Assembly: GCA_964640175.1 (NCBI GenBank)
Contig: CAZXFW010000001.1
Span: forward strand, 1 to 64,000
Reading direction: 5' to 3'
Origin: JACKDX01 sp964640175
Lineage (GTDB): Bacteria > Myxococcota_A > Polyangia > Polyangiales > GCA-016699535
DNA length: 64,000 nucleotides
The position numbers and the translations under genes were made by a program. Positions 18,144 through 26,275 of the stretch are shown here, in pieces. The notes beneath the pieces were generated by a model. It had not been told where the DNA came from, made no database searches, and saw only the letters and a program-made list of their open reading frames with translations. Positions within the stretch are counted from its first letter, which is position 1; every line of letters begins with the position of its first letter.

Positions 18144-19763
18144 CTACTGAGCTTGAAACGTAACGTGAAAGTCGAAAGTGGGGTTTGGACGTTCGGGACC
18201 TACGTAACCAAAGCCAATTTGAAAGCTGCCTGATGGGGCATTCTGACCATCGAGAGCGTTGATGATCGCGTAAGGCTGTCCTGTTACCTGCGTACCATCG
18301 CTCGCAACACCGGCACCCAGCCGGTGTGCGGCATACCCCGGGACAGGTTCCGCTGCTTCGGAGTTACCAGGTACATCGACGAATTGGTAGGTCACCGCGC
18401 CATCAGCCGAACCAAAGAGGATGTCATAGCCTAAGTCCGCTGCGCCATCGCCGCGATTTTCTAGACTGGTGAACACCAACAATGGCTTCGTTCCCGTCCT
18501 ATAGACGAGCGGGTTATTTGCGCCTTGCTCGTTGCCATAGATGTCAGTCAGCATCGATGCCTTACCCGCCTCTGAACTCACAACAAACCAGAAGACCGTG
18601 TACGTGACTGAATCGCCGGGGAAGGTAACTTCACGCCGATCGGGAGCATAGGGACCCAGCTTCGGAGAACCAGGAACATCCACAAACCAGTTTGTCGCAT
18701 TGACGGTGATCCAAGGAAGGTTAGTGCCATCCAGTGGTGTGTAGACAGAAGCGTATTGAAATCCGTCCGGCGCATCTTGAAAGAGATCTTCAATGGCAGC
18801 TAAGCCTCGCTCCACAGCGCCACCTCTATCTGGATTGGGCCTGCCGCCTGCAGCACGCTGCCAACGGTGATTGATGGTGTTGATCCATCCACCGACTGGC
18901 CAAATTTGTCTACTGCCGTCGGCACCAATCTTCGCCTCAAACTGAGGCACTGCACTGTAGGTGCCCGTATCGCCGCTGGAACCAACGCCTGGATCAGGAG
19001 TAGGCAGCGGGGTGTTTCCAGAACCATCGCCTCCACCAATCGGTTGAGAACCGATGTCGACAGTCACCTGGCGGACCCCGCCACAAGCAGCCAAGGTCAA
19101 TACCGCAATCAAGGAAAGGCCAACCACTAACAGTCGACCCCAAGTCACAAAACTCACTCCTGCCGTCTCTGCATTGGCAAGCCCAAGTTGCGTGGCCGTA
19201 ATATCGCCGGAGGCGTTGCTTACGTCTTCACTATTGGCCCAGCGAGTCTCGGCAAAAAATTCGCGCAGCGAAGTACGTCCTTGTGCAACCTCAACCCAGA
19301 GCTCTGCCTGACGGGAAGATAAAGGTGTATCCATGAAGCCGTTCTTGGCTGCTTGGACTAACGCTTTTGCTGTTTCAGGTTGTTGCACCTCATTGGTTAA
19401 GGATACGGGCACTGGCCGATTGGTGGCGGCCCATTCTTGCGCCTTGAAATACACATCCACGTCAGCGCCAGTGGCCGTGTCTTCGCCTTGTTTGGCACTG
19501 TCATGGACGGCACGCGCACCGCGCTCGCACTGGGCCTTGCCCACCAGTTTGTCAGTAGCATTGATGCCAAACTGGCTTTCAAAATAATCGCGGCAGATTG
19601 GCAGCACTCCCGCTTCTAGCAGCGTTTGACCCACAAGGGCGCCCGATAGCGACTGAGCACTGTCCTCATCAGCCCCAGGAGCACAACTGGCAAGAGGCGC
19701 GTAGCAAAGAAGGGTAGCTACGATGGTAATGGTGACATGATTGAAAAAGCTTGTTCTTTTCAC
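18144..19763 (-). CDS. Double-lipobox protein, paralogue A
   Basis: GTG at 19763, preceded by AAGGGAAG, gives a clean type II signal, VKRTSFFNH followed by a hydrophobic stretch and LASC (Cys27), then APGADE. A TTG-started frame reaches 19859 but adds a non-signal segment. A second membrane helix (about residues 210-226), preceded by TWGR, ends in the canonical lipobox LAAC with Cys227, exactly 200 residues after Cys27. Between them is a helical domain shared with paralogue B (INATDKLVGKAQCERGA, FFAETRW, NAETAGVSFVTWG). The C-terminal 310 residues follow a Gly/Pro/Ser linker and look beta-rich, with no known family. An internal SD plus GTG precedes the second signal. First gene of the set. 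Confidence 0.75.
   Translation of the reverse strand: MKRTSFFNHVTITIVATLLCYAPLASCAPGADEDSAQSLSGALVGQTLLEAGVLPICRDYFESQFGINATDKLVGKAQCERGARAVHDSAKQGEDTATGADVDVYFKAQEWAATNRPVPVSLTNEVQQPETAKALVQAAKNGFMDTPLSSRQAELWVEVAQGRTSLREFFAETRWANSEDVSNASGDITATQLGLANAETAGVSFVTWGRLLVVGLSLIAVLTLAACGGVRQVTVDIGSQPIGGGDGSGNTPLPTPDPGVGSSGDTGTYSAVPQFEAKIGADGSRQIWPVGGWINTINHRWQRAAGGRPNPDRGGAVERGLAAIEDLFQDAPDGFQYASVYTPLDGTNLPWITVNATNWFVDVPGSPKLGPYAPDRREVTFPGDSVTYTVFWFVVSSEAGKASMLTDIYGNEQGANNPLVYRTGTKPLLVFTSLENRGDGAADLGYDILFGSADGAVTYQFVDVPGNSEAAEPVPGYAAHRLGAGVASDGTQVTGQPYAIINALDGQNAPSGSFQIGFGYVGPERPNPTFDFHVTFQAQ
19146..19161 (-). promoter_or_regulatory. Possible internal translation start in paralogue A
   Basis: AGGAG (19157-19161) is 8 nt upstream of an in-frame GTG (19146-19148). 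Starting there would give VTWGRLLVVG..., a complete free-standing lipoprotein signal ending in LAAC. Paralogue B has GGAGG nearby but only CTG or TTG codons in a suitable place, so the evidence is limited to paralogue A. Confidence 0.35.
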
Positions 19764-19985
19764 GGCGACTGACTTCCCTTTCTTAAGTAACCCGGCTCTA
19801 TGATGTGTGAGCCTTTGCAAGGAAACACGATGGCTTAGCAAGCCCAGCACAGGGCGCAAGCAGAAAAATTCAACGCTTCAACATGGCTAAAATTTAGCGG
19901 GGAAATGGCGCTTTTGGGTCAGATTCACGCTCAAGGCATATCACTTTGGTCGACCAAAGGTTCTCGTTGAGGTGCCCTTGGGAGG

Positions 19986-20327
19986 CTATTTGGCGCCTTG
20001 GGCGCAGCGCTTTTGGCAAGCGTCGAGCTCGGTGGTGCACGTGGCTCGACAGCTCTCCTCTAAGACGTAGTTTTTTGCGGTTTCGGGTTGACGCGCCATG
20101 TCAGAGGAGGGCGCTCTTTGTGCCGCTTCGCGAGGCATGCCGTAAGCCCAGTACAAAAACCCGATGAAGAACGCAAAAAACGAGCTGCATAAAGCCAACG
20201 CATGAGTGACTATCTCGGCAGTGCGCCCGATCTTGCGGATTCTGTGCGCCTGTTGTCTCGGCACGGGGTTCAATACTTGGTCGTAGGAGGACCAAATCGT
20301 GTGGTTCGGAAGACCCCCCAACCGCAT
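19986..20327 (-). CDS. Small single-span membrane protein with Cys-rich tail
   Basis: A 113-residue frame of unknown function. A basic N-terminal part is followed by one hydrophobic helix (ALALCSSFFAFFIGFLYWAYG). The C-terminal tail has four cysteines in a helical hairpin-like pattern, ESCRATC and ELDACQKRC, reminiscent of twin CX3C/CX3C segments. If the tail is periplasmic it could form two disulfides. No strong ribosome site precedes the ATG, so the start or even the gene is uncertain. It lies between the DUF4143 ATPase gene downstream and the double-lipobox operon on the same strand. Confidence 0.5.
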   Translation of the reverse strand: MRLGGLPNHTIWSSYDQVLNPVPRQQAHRIRKIGRTAEIVTHALALCSSFFAFFIGFLYWAYGMPREAAQRAPSSDMARQPETAKNYVLEESCRATCTTELDACQKRCAQGAK

Positions 20328-20401
20328 GGATCTTATTCTGAATAAAGAGGCTGTGGGTGGCGATCAAGACATCCTCGATGTCAAGATGTTACGTCGCACT
20401 C

Positions 20402-21613
20402 TCAGAAAGTAGACTCAAGGAAATCGATAAGGCGCGCCACATCAGTCCACGGAAGGACTTCGATGTTTGAATGCTTGAGGGGCTCATTACCCCCATAGAC
20501 GATGGCACCCTGTCTGTTTGCATTTCCATGCAGGTTGAACCACCAGCGCAAGGTTTCAGCAAAGTCTGGATGATACGTCGTTGCAGATTTTGCTTCCACG
20601 GGAAAAAGCGTGCGTCCATTGTCAATCAAAAGGTCAATCTCATGGTTTGAGCTGTCACGCCAATGAAACAGTCGGGCGCGAACGACTTGATGCAAAAGCG
20701 TCTTGTAAAGCTCTCCAAACACAAAGCTTTCAAATATGCTCCCGCGCAACGGATGAGTGGCAAGCACCTGCGGGTCATGAATTCCCAGCAGATAACACAA
20801 AAGTCCTGTGTCCAAGAAATGGAGTTTCGGCTGTTTGCGAATGCGCTTTCGAAAATTGACGTGATGACTTGGCAGACTGCATACGATGTACCCCGTAGAC
20901 AGCGCACTAAGCCACTGTCGAGCGGTTGGCTGTGAGACCCCCACATCGGAGCTTAGTGTAGACAAATTAACGAGTTGACCTGTTTGTGCAGCGCAGCCTC
21001 GCAAAAAGGTTGAAAAAAGGCTCAAATCAAACACTCGAAGCGTGTCCCGAAGATCACGCTCCACGTAGGTTTGAACATAATCCGCGTACCAGTCTGTGGG
21101 ATTGAGCTTCTGATCGTGTACACGGGGGTAGAATCCTCGCCACACTGTTTCCCATAAACCCATGTCTTTCGCTGAATGCGGCTCAGGCTGCGAGTCAGAA
21201 GCTCGCAGTTCCCTCAAGGTCAAAGGCAAAAGCTCCAGAATGCGTGTACGTCCTGCTAGCGTTTGAGAGATTTTATCTAGGAGCAACAAGTTTTGGGATC
21301 CGGTGAGAACGAAGCGCCCTGGGCTCGGAACCTCATCCACCATGGCCTGCACAAACGAAAGTAGCTCAGGGACTTTTTGCACTTCGTCTAGAATCAAGCC
21401 ATCCTGGTACTGACGAAGCATGGCTAAGGGATCTTCGACAGCACGAGCACGCAAGTCGGGGCGTTCCAAGTTGATATAGTGATGGTGAGGAAATACACAG
21501 CGCACGAGGGTGGTTTTTCCCGATTGGCGCGGCCCGGTGACAGTCACAACCGGCATGCGCTCGGCCGCGGAACGTAACGACGTTTCAAGCACACGTCTAA
21601 ACACCCTTAACAA
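20402..21613 (-). CDS. AAA-type ATPase with DUF4143 domain (second copy)
   Basis: The protein is 403 residues in the longest form. Walker A is VTGPRQSGKTTL near residue 25 and Walker B is LILDEVQKVPEL near 75. FVLTGSQNLLLL is sensor-1-like, and LAGRTRILELLPLTLREL follows. The DUF4143 half contains YVQTYVERDLRD, a winged-helix-like DVGVSQPTARQW, and a nuclease-like end (HEIDLLIDNGRTLFPVEAKSA). It shares the family with the ATPase at 12.5 kb but is clearly diverged from it. The longest start is TTG. GTG at 21604 or 21592 are alternatives, and AAGGGTG lies 9 nt before the latter. The role is unknown; members are often accessory genes. Confidence 0.85.
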   Translation of the reverse strand: MLRVFRRVLETSLRSAAERMPVVTVTGPRQSGKTTLVRCVFPHHHYINLERPDLRARAVEDPLAMLRQYQDGLILDEVQKVPELLSFVQAMVDEVPSPGRFVLTGSQNLLLLDKISQTLAGRTRILELLPLTLRELRASDSQPEPHSAKDMGLWETVWRGFYPRVHDQKLNPTDWYADYVQTYVERDLRDTLRVFDLSLFSTFLRGCAAQTGQLVNLSTLSSDVGVSQPTARQWLSALSTGYIVCSLPSHHVNFRKRIRKQPKLHFLDTGLLCYLLGIHDPQVLATHPLRGSIFESFVFGELYKTLLHQVVRARLFHWRDSSNHEIDLLIDNGRTLFPVEAKSATTYHPDFAETLRWWFNLHGNANRQGAIVYGGNEPLKHSNIEVLPWTDVARLIDFLESTF

Positions 21614-21645
21614 TTACATTAAATTGGCATCATGTCAAAATGAAG

Positions 21646-21651
21646 ATTATA
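21646..21651 (-). promoter_or_regulatory. Possible -10 element (TATAAT)
   Basis: A perfect TATAAT lies on the minus strand about 33 nt before the earliest start of the second DUF4143 ATPase gene. No convincing -35 hexamer sits at 16-18 nt, so this is only a candidate. Confidence 0.25.
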
Positions 21652-21786
21652 TTTTCAAATTGACAAAGTGGTTACTAAAGAACTTTCCACCTTGCCAGGG
21701 GCACCTCCACTCCTTCAGAAGGCGTCGCCGGGCTCCTTTGGACAATCGGCAAATCCAAAGTACCCACTGGGGAGGGTTGCAATGCC

Positions 21787-22596
21787 ATGCTATTATCGCA
21801 TGTCGGGAGGGACATCCTGGACACACTAAGGAAACCAAGCAGTTCCTTAACGCGTGCCAAGTCTATATTTCCTTGGAGACGGCGGCCTCCTAAACGCTGG
21901 TCAGGAGCTGTTAGCGGCTCGATCCTCGGAGCCACATTGGCACAAGGTGCACCCTTGGGGCTGTGGCTGTGGCTCTCGTTGGTCAAGCCAGAGCATGAAC
22001 ACGCCGCAGCGGTGATCTATGGCTACTTAGCGATTTCGACCACCGTGGTGTTTACCATTTTTGGATTTGTAACCGGACGGATACGGGATCATTTGCGTGC
22101 ACAGTCCATCCGTGATCCGCTTACCGGTTTGTATAACCGACGCTATTTGGACGAAATAACGCCTTGGCTGTGGGCAAACTCTAAGCGACGTTCTGAACCC
22201 ATGTGTGTGCTTCTGGCTGACTTGGATCGTTTTAAAAACGTTAACGATACCTACGGACACGATACAGGCGATCACACATTATGCGCAGTGGCCGAGGTAC
22301 TAACCGCACAGGCTCGACAGACTGACATTGTATTTCGCGTCGGTGGTGAGGAGTTCATGCTCGTATGTCCCAACACCGATCGAGAAGCCGGCACTGCGAT
22401 GGCAGAACGTTTACGCGAACACGTCTCTGAGCTTGGCAAACAACACCTTGGATTTCACGGTACTCAAACCATCTCATTTGGCGTGGCCACCTTAGAACCT
22501 CAAAGCGAGCAAACGGTATTTGATTTGCTTTCTCAAGCCGATGTCGCTCTGTACAAAGCCAAAGAACAAGGACGCAACCAAGTGGTGGCTGCTTGA
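21787..22596 (+). CDS. Membrane-bound diguanylate cyclase (GGDEF)
   Basis: A 269-residue protein that should make c-di-GMP from two GTP. Two membrane helices (about 40-65 and 75-95) precede a GGDEF domain (about 105-265). The domain begins DPLTGLYNRRYLD, has the metal-binding DLDRFKNVNDTYGHDTGD, the active GGEEF signature, and SFGVA near the end. An RxxD inhibitory site (RQTD) lies exactly five residues before GGEEF, so product inhibition is expected. No sensory domain other than the short membrane region is seen. GGGGAGGG lies 10 nt before the ATG. Its product could feed the PilZ proteins in this window. Confidence 0.9.
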   Translation: MLLSHVGRDILDTLRKPSSSLTRAKSIFPWRRRPPKRWSGAVSGSILGATLAQGAPLGLWLWLSLVKPEHEHAAAVIYGYLAISTTVVFTIFGFVTGRIRDHLRAQSIRDPLTGLYNRRYLDEITPWLWANSKRRSEPMCVLLADLDRFKNVNDTYGHDTGDHTLCAVAEVLTAQARQTDIVFRVGGEEFMLVCPNTDREAGTAMAERLREHVSELGKQHLGFHGTQTISFGVATLEPQSEQTVFDLLSQADVALYKAKEQGRNQVVAA

Positions 22597-22641
22597 ATCT
22601 CCCATAAATCCATCCAAACGCATGGATCATCCCAACGAGGG

Positions 22642-23019
22642 CTAGGGCTTAAGTGAACAGATATACGCAACGACGTTGTCGATGTCGGTGTCATTCAGTA
22701 CACCACCCCACGGAACCATAAGCGGAGAAAGACCCACCGCAGCGCCACCTAGCTTGATGGTTTTCTTTAACTCGTCATCCGTACGAGTCGTTGCTTGTAA
22801 GTTTCTGGGTTTAGGATTCAGAGAAGCAGCCGCCGGCCCATCACCCATCCCTCTCGGACCATGACACGATACACAAAGCGTGTCGTACTTAAGCTTGCCT
22901 GCTACTGGATCGCCTTTCGTTGTCGCTGGAAGCTTAGTTGTTTGAGACGCCTCTTGCTTAGACTGACATGACGCAAGACTTAATAACACCACTACTTTGA
23001 TAGCCGTTTTAATATCCAT
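22642..23019 (-). CDS. Lipoprotein c-type cytochrome, monohaem
   Basis: A 125-residue class I cytochrome c. The N-terminus is a lipoprotein signal with lipobox LASC (Cys at about 18). A single CVSCHG haem-attachment motif lies near residue 50, with GMGDGPAAASLNPKPRNL after it. The likely axial Met is in LSPLMVPWGG, followed by the C-terminal helix DTDIDNVVAYICSL. This is typical of small membrane-tethered electron carriers on the periplasmic side. It ends tail to tail with the diguanylate cyclase gene. The partner oxidoreductase is not in the window. Confidence 0.9.
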   Translation of the reverse strand: MDIKTAIKVVVLLSLASCQSKQEASQTTKLPATTKGDPVAGKLKYDTLCVSCHGPRGMGDGPAAASLNPKPRNLQATTRTDDELKKTIKLGGAAVGLSPLMVPWGGVLNDTDIDNVVAYICSLKP

Positions 23020-23223
23020 GGCCTTTTCTTCTTCGTTCGAGAATCGCTAATTATCTCATACTTGGCCATGCCTCACCAGTCTCACCGCGCCCCGCCGGTG
23101 GGCTCGATGTCTATTTTAATCTTGGATACGGTGTAAAAAACGCTTGCAGGTGCCTCCCAATCAATCGACGACAGCTGGCTGCCTTACTTACGCTTTCTGT
23201 TTTATGTGCGAGTGTATCCTTAG

Positions 23224-23297
23224 CGCTCCCGGGAGGATTCGAACCTCCGACCCACCGCTTAGGAAGCGGTTGCTCTATCCATCTGAGCTACGAGAGC
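23224..23297 (-). tRNA. tRNA-Arg (anticodon CCT)
   Basis: Read on the minus strand, acceptor arm GCTCTCG pairs with CGGGAGC (one G-U). The D arm is GCTC/GAGC, and the anticodon stem ACCGC/GCGGT encloses TTCCTAA, so the anticodon is CCT. The T arm GGAGG/CCTCC encloses TTCGAAT. CCA is not encoded. It lies between the cytochrome gene and the divergent ligA. Confidence 0.95.
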
Positions 23298-23381
23298 TTT
23301 CTTCCCCCGCTGCTCATACTTGATTCGGTGGGTTTTAAGCAACTCCAGTCAGCCAACCCCCTTGTGGTAAGCTACGCCCTC

Positions 23382-25421
23382 ATGAAGCCGAATCGCTCTG
23401 AAAGACGTCTGCTCGAAGCGCGTAAGCATGCGGAAGCACTTAGAGCCAAAGTCATGCATCATGATTATCAGTATCATGCGTTGCAATCTCCTGAAATTGC
23501 AGATGCTGAATACGACTTGCTTTACCGCGAGCTTGTGGACTTGGAAACCGAATTTCCAGAGCTTGTTGTGCCAGACTCGCCTACACAACGTGTAGGCGGC
23601 ATTGGGTCTGACGACCTTTTTCAACCTGTAAAACATTCTGTTCGACTCTTGTCCCTCGACAATGCCTTTAGTCACGATGAACTGATGAGCTGGCAAAAAC
23701 GCATGGAACGGAGTCTCGGCCACAGTCCCTCCTATGTATGCGAACCCAAGATAGATGGCCTTTCAGTCGCACTTGTGTATGAGCGCGGCATCCTGACGCG
23801 AGGAGCCACACGGGGTGACGGCACGACCGGAGAAAACATTACAGCCAATTTGCGCACCGTACGCGGGTTGCCTCTCAAACTGAAAGCCAATGAGGGAGTC
23901 CCTGACTGGCTCGAAGTTCGAGGTGAAGCGTTTTTGAATATCGCTGACTTTGAAGCCATGAACCGGGAGCTTGGAGAACAAGGAAAGCCTCTTTTTGCCA
24001 ACCCACGTAACACCGCTTCTGGATTGCTGCGTCAAAAGGACTCTAGGGTTACCGCATCACGCCCCTTGCGCGTGTATTGCCACGGACTTGTGCACGCCAA
24101 AGGCCATACACTCAAATCACATTGGGAGGTACTGTCCTATCTGGAGCAGCTGGGCCTTCCCGTCCACCCGATGGCGCGTCAATGTCCAGACATTCACGCA
24201 GCTCAGCACTACATCACAGAGCTTGAAAAACAACGGCACTCTTTGGCGCATGAAATCGATGGCGTCGTGATCAAAGTCGATCGTATTTCTGATCAAGAAG
24301 AACTTGGGACAACCGCCAAGGCGCCTCGTTGGGCCATTGCCTACAAATATCCCGCCGAAGAGAAAACAACGCGGCTCAAGGACATCATGGTAAGCATTGG
24401 ACGCACAGGCGCGGTCACTCCCTATGCCGTGTTGGAACCCGTGCGTGTAGGCGGAGCCAGAGTATCAATGGCCACACTCCACAATGAAGAGGACTTAGCC
24501 CGGAAAGGCTTATTAATTGGAGATATGGTGCATGTACGCCGAGCAGGCGATGTCATTCCAGAAGTCATAGCGCCCGTCATCAGTCTCCGCACAGGCAAAG
24601 AGCAACCTTTTAAAATGCCCACACATTGCCCGTCATGTGATCAACCTCTCATAAAGCCCATCGATGAAGCCGTTGTCAGATGCATCAACGTGGAATGTCC
24701 TGCACAACGTCTAGGACGCTTGGTGCACTTTGCGTCTCGCGGAGCCATGGACATCAGTCACTTAGGTGAACGCACTTGCGCCCAGCTTCTGGAGCAAGAG
24801 CTCGTTCATGACGTTGCAGACATTTATTTTCTAACTCAAGATCACCTAACTGCCCTGGAAGGGTTTAAAGAAAAATCGATCTCCAATCTGCTCACATCCA
24901 TTGCTCAAAGCAAATCAAGGCCTTTACATCGGTTGTTATTTGCGTTGGGTATTCATCACGTCGGAGCCACAATTGCGCAGGTGCTCATGACACACTTTAC
25001 TTCCATGGATCAGCTTATCCTGGCTTCAGAAAGTCAGTTGGCCGAAATCACAGGTATTGGACCAGTCATCGCACAATCAGTACACGACTATTTTTCTCGT
25101 ACGCAAAGTCAGAAGCTGATTGAAAAGCTTAAACGTGCAGGAGTGACACTCGTGCACGGACAACCTCTAAATTCCATCAAAGGAACATTAACTGGAAAAA
25201 CATTCGTCCTAACAGGAAGCCTTGAATCCATGTCTCGCGACCAAGCCAAAGAACATATCGAGACTCTTGGAGGTAAAGTCATCTCCAGCGTATCCAAAAA
25301 AACTGATTATGTGGTTGTAGGAGAAAACCCAGGATCAAAGCTCACTAAAGCTGAACAGCTTGGCACTAAAGTGCTGGACGAATCACTTTTCCTTGAATTG
25401 CTCGAAAGTGCCCAGACCTAG
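23382..25421 (+). CDS. ligA: NAD-dependent DNA ligase
   Basis: LigA seals nicks in duplex DNA using NAD+. The 679-residue protein has all expected parts in order. The Ia domain (YxxL/DYQYHAL, AEYDLLYREL) is followed by the adenylation domain with the AMP-accepting lysine in CEPKIDGLSV near residue 115. The OB fold contains SIGRTGAVTPYA. Next come a four-Cys zinc finger (CPSC...C...C), helix-hairpin-helix repeats around GIGPVIAQSV, and a C-terminal BRCT domain (GKTFVLTGSL to DESLFLELL). The ATG at 23382 (MKPNRSERR) is preferred to the in-frame ATG at 23328, which would overlap the region just after the tRNA. The length is normal. Confidence 0.95.
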   Translation: MKPNRSERRLLEARKHAEALRAKVMHHDYQYHALQSPEIADAEYDLLYRELVDLETEFPELVVPDSPTQRVGGIGSDDLFQPVKHSVRLLSLDNAFSHDELMSWQKRMERSLGHSPSYVCEPKIDGLSVALVYERGILTRGATRGDGTTGENITANLRTVRGLPLKLKANEGVPDWLEVRGEAFLNIADFEAMNRELGEQGKPLFANPRNTASGLLRQKDSRVTASRPLRVYCHGLVHAKGHTLKSHWEVLSYLEQLGLPVHPMARQCPDIHAAQHYITELEKQRHSLAHEIDGVVIKVDRISDQEELGTTAKAPRWAIAYKYPAEEKTTRLKDIMVSIGRTGAVTPYAVLEPVRVGGARVSMATLHNEEDLARKGLLIGDMVHVRRAGDVIPEVIAPVISLRTGKEQPFKMPTHCPSCDQPLIKPIDEAVVRCINVECPAQRLGRLVHFASRGAMDISHLGERTCAQLLEQELVHDVADIYFLTQDHLTALEGFKEKSISNLLTSIAQSKSRPLHRLLFALGIHHVGATIAQVLMTHFTSMDQLILASESQLAEITGIGPVIAQSVHDYFSRTQSQKLIEKLKRAGVTLVHGQPLNSIKGTLTGKTFVLTGSLESMSRDQAKEHIETLGGKVISSVSKKTDYVVVGENPGSKLTKAEQLGTKVLDESLFLELLESAQT

Positions 25422-25429
25422 CCTGGAGA

Positions 25430-26182
25430 TCACTTGTTCATTTGCTTCTCTGAAGCCCATGCCACTGCCGCATCCTTGTCATCGTAAGGAAATGACTTGA
25501 GTTCGGCTTTAACAAAGTGTTCGGCTAATTTTGGAGCAAGTTGTGCGACCTTTGCATCACTGCATAGAGCAACACGCTCCACTTTGCGATGATGATTTCC
25601 CACGAAACTCATATGGCGCACAAAGCCCGCCAGGTTCTCCCAACCAGGAAATTCTTTGGTTCGCACAACAACTCCATGCAATTTACCATGGGACTCAAGC
25701 CACGGGTCAGTCGCCGTCGATAATGCATCAAAATCTTCCGATTTGAGCGCCCCATGTGGCTCGACTACCAATACGCCTTTATCTTCTATGAGTTGATGGG
25801 TAAGTGTGGCGCGTTTCTCAGGTGAGCTTAACCAATCCACTGCTTCTTGCCATTGATCATTACGGAATACTTTGACAGGCGCCGGAGAAAGCCCCCCAAA
25901 ATACTTAACCGACTTTTCCACCCAATCTATATCGCTCACCACAGCACAACGTTCGAGTAATTTCACATATTGCATCGTAAGGCGCGTATCTTGCCAGGCC
26001 GCACCTGGCGTAAAGCCATCAAACTCCGGACCAAACTGAAATAAGAGTCGTAAACGTTTACCTTCAGTCTGTGCTTGATCCAGTGTGGGACGTATCACAG
26101 TGTCGTAATCATCGGTGGTGAGTTTGCCTCTTACGCGTAATCCCACCAGGCCTTGTGGCATATCTTGAATTGGTTCAAGCAT
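25430..26182 (-). CDS. Tandem SpoIIAA/STAS-like domain protein
   Basis: A soluble protein of about 250 residues made of two similar halves of the SpoIIAA-like (PF11964-type) fold. The first (about 5-120) contains GLVGLRVRGKLTTDDYDTV, the second (about 130-245) GVLVVEPHGALKSEDFDAL. Each ends in a strand-helix with a possible anion or lipid contact (WVEKSVKYF and RKVERVALCSD). GGAGG sits 6 nt before ATG 26182, which decides the start against the longer frame to 26221. Single-domain relatives are common in environmental bacteria, but their function is unsettled. It ends tail to tail with ligA. Confidence 0.75.
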   Translation of the reverse strand: MLEPIQDMPQGLVGLRVRGKLTTDDYDTVIRPTLDQAQTEGKRLRLLFQFGPEFDGFTPGAAWQDTRLTMQYVKLLERCAVVSDIDWVEKSVKYFGGLSPAPVKVFRNDQWQEAVDWLSSPEKRATLTHQLIEDKGVLVVEPHGALKSEDFDALSTATDPWLESHGKLHGVVVRTKEFPGWENLAGFVRHMSFVGNHHRKVERVALCSDAKVAQLAPKLAEHFVKAELKSFPYDDKDAAVAWASEKQMNK

Positions 26183-26275
26183 TGGTAACCTCCGCTGGCC
26201 CACAGTGTACTCCTTCAGCACATCTTGACCACTCCCGCTACGGCAAGCGCCAGCGCTGAACCTTTTTTCTACAGG

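Noticed and set aside
19764..19859. A longer TTG start of double-lipobox paralogue A adding 32 residues
   Set aside because: The extension carries no signal features, and a GTG with a good ribosome site gives a clean lipoprotein signal.
21660..21665. TTGACA upstream of the diguanylate cyclase gene
   Set aside because: No -10 like hexamer was found at 16-18 nt downstream.
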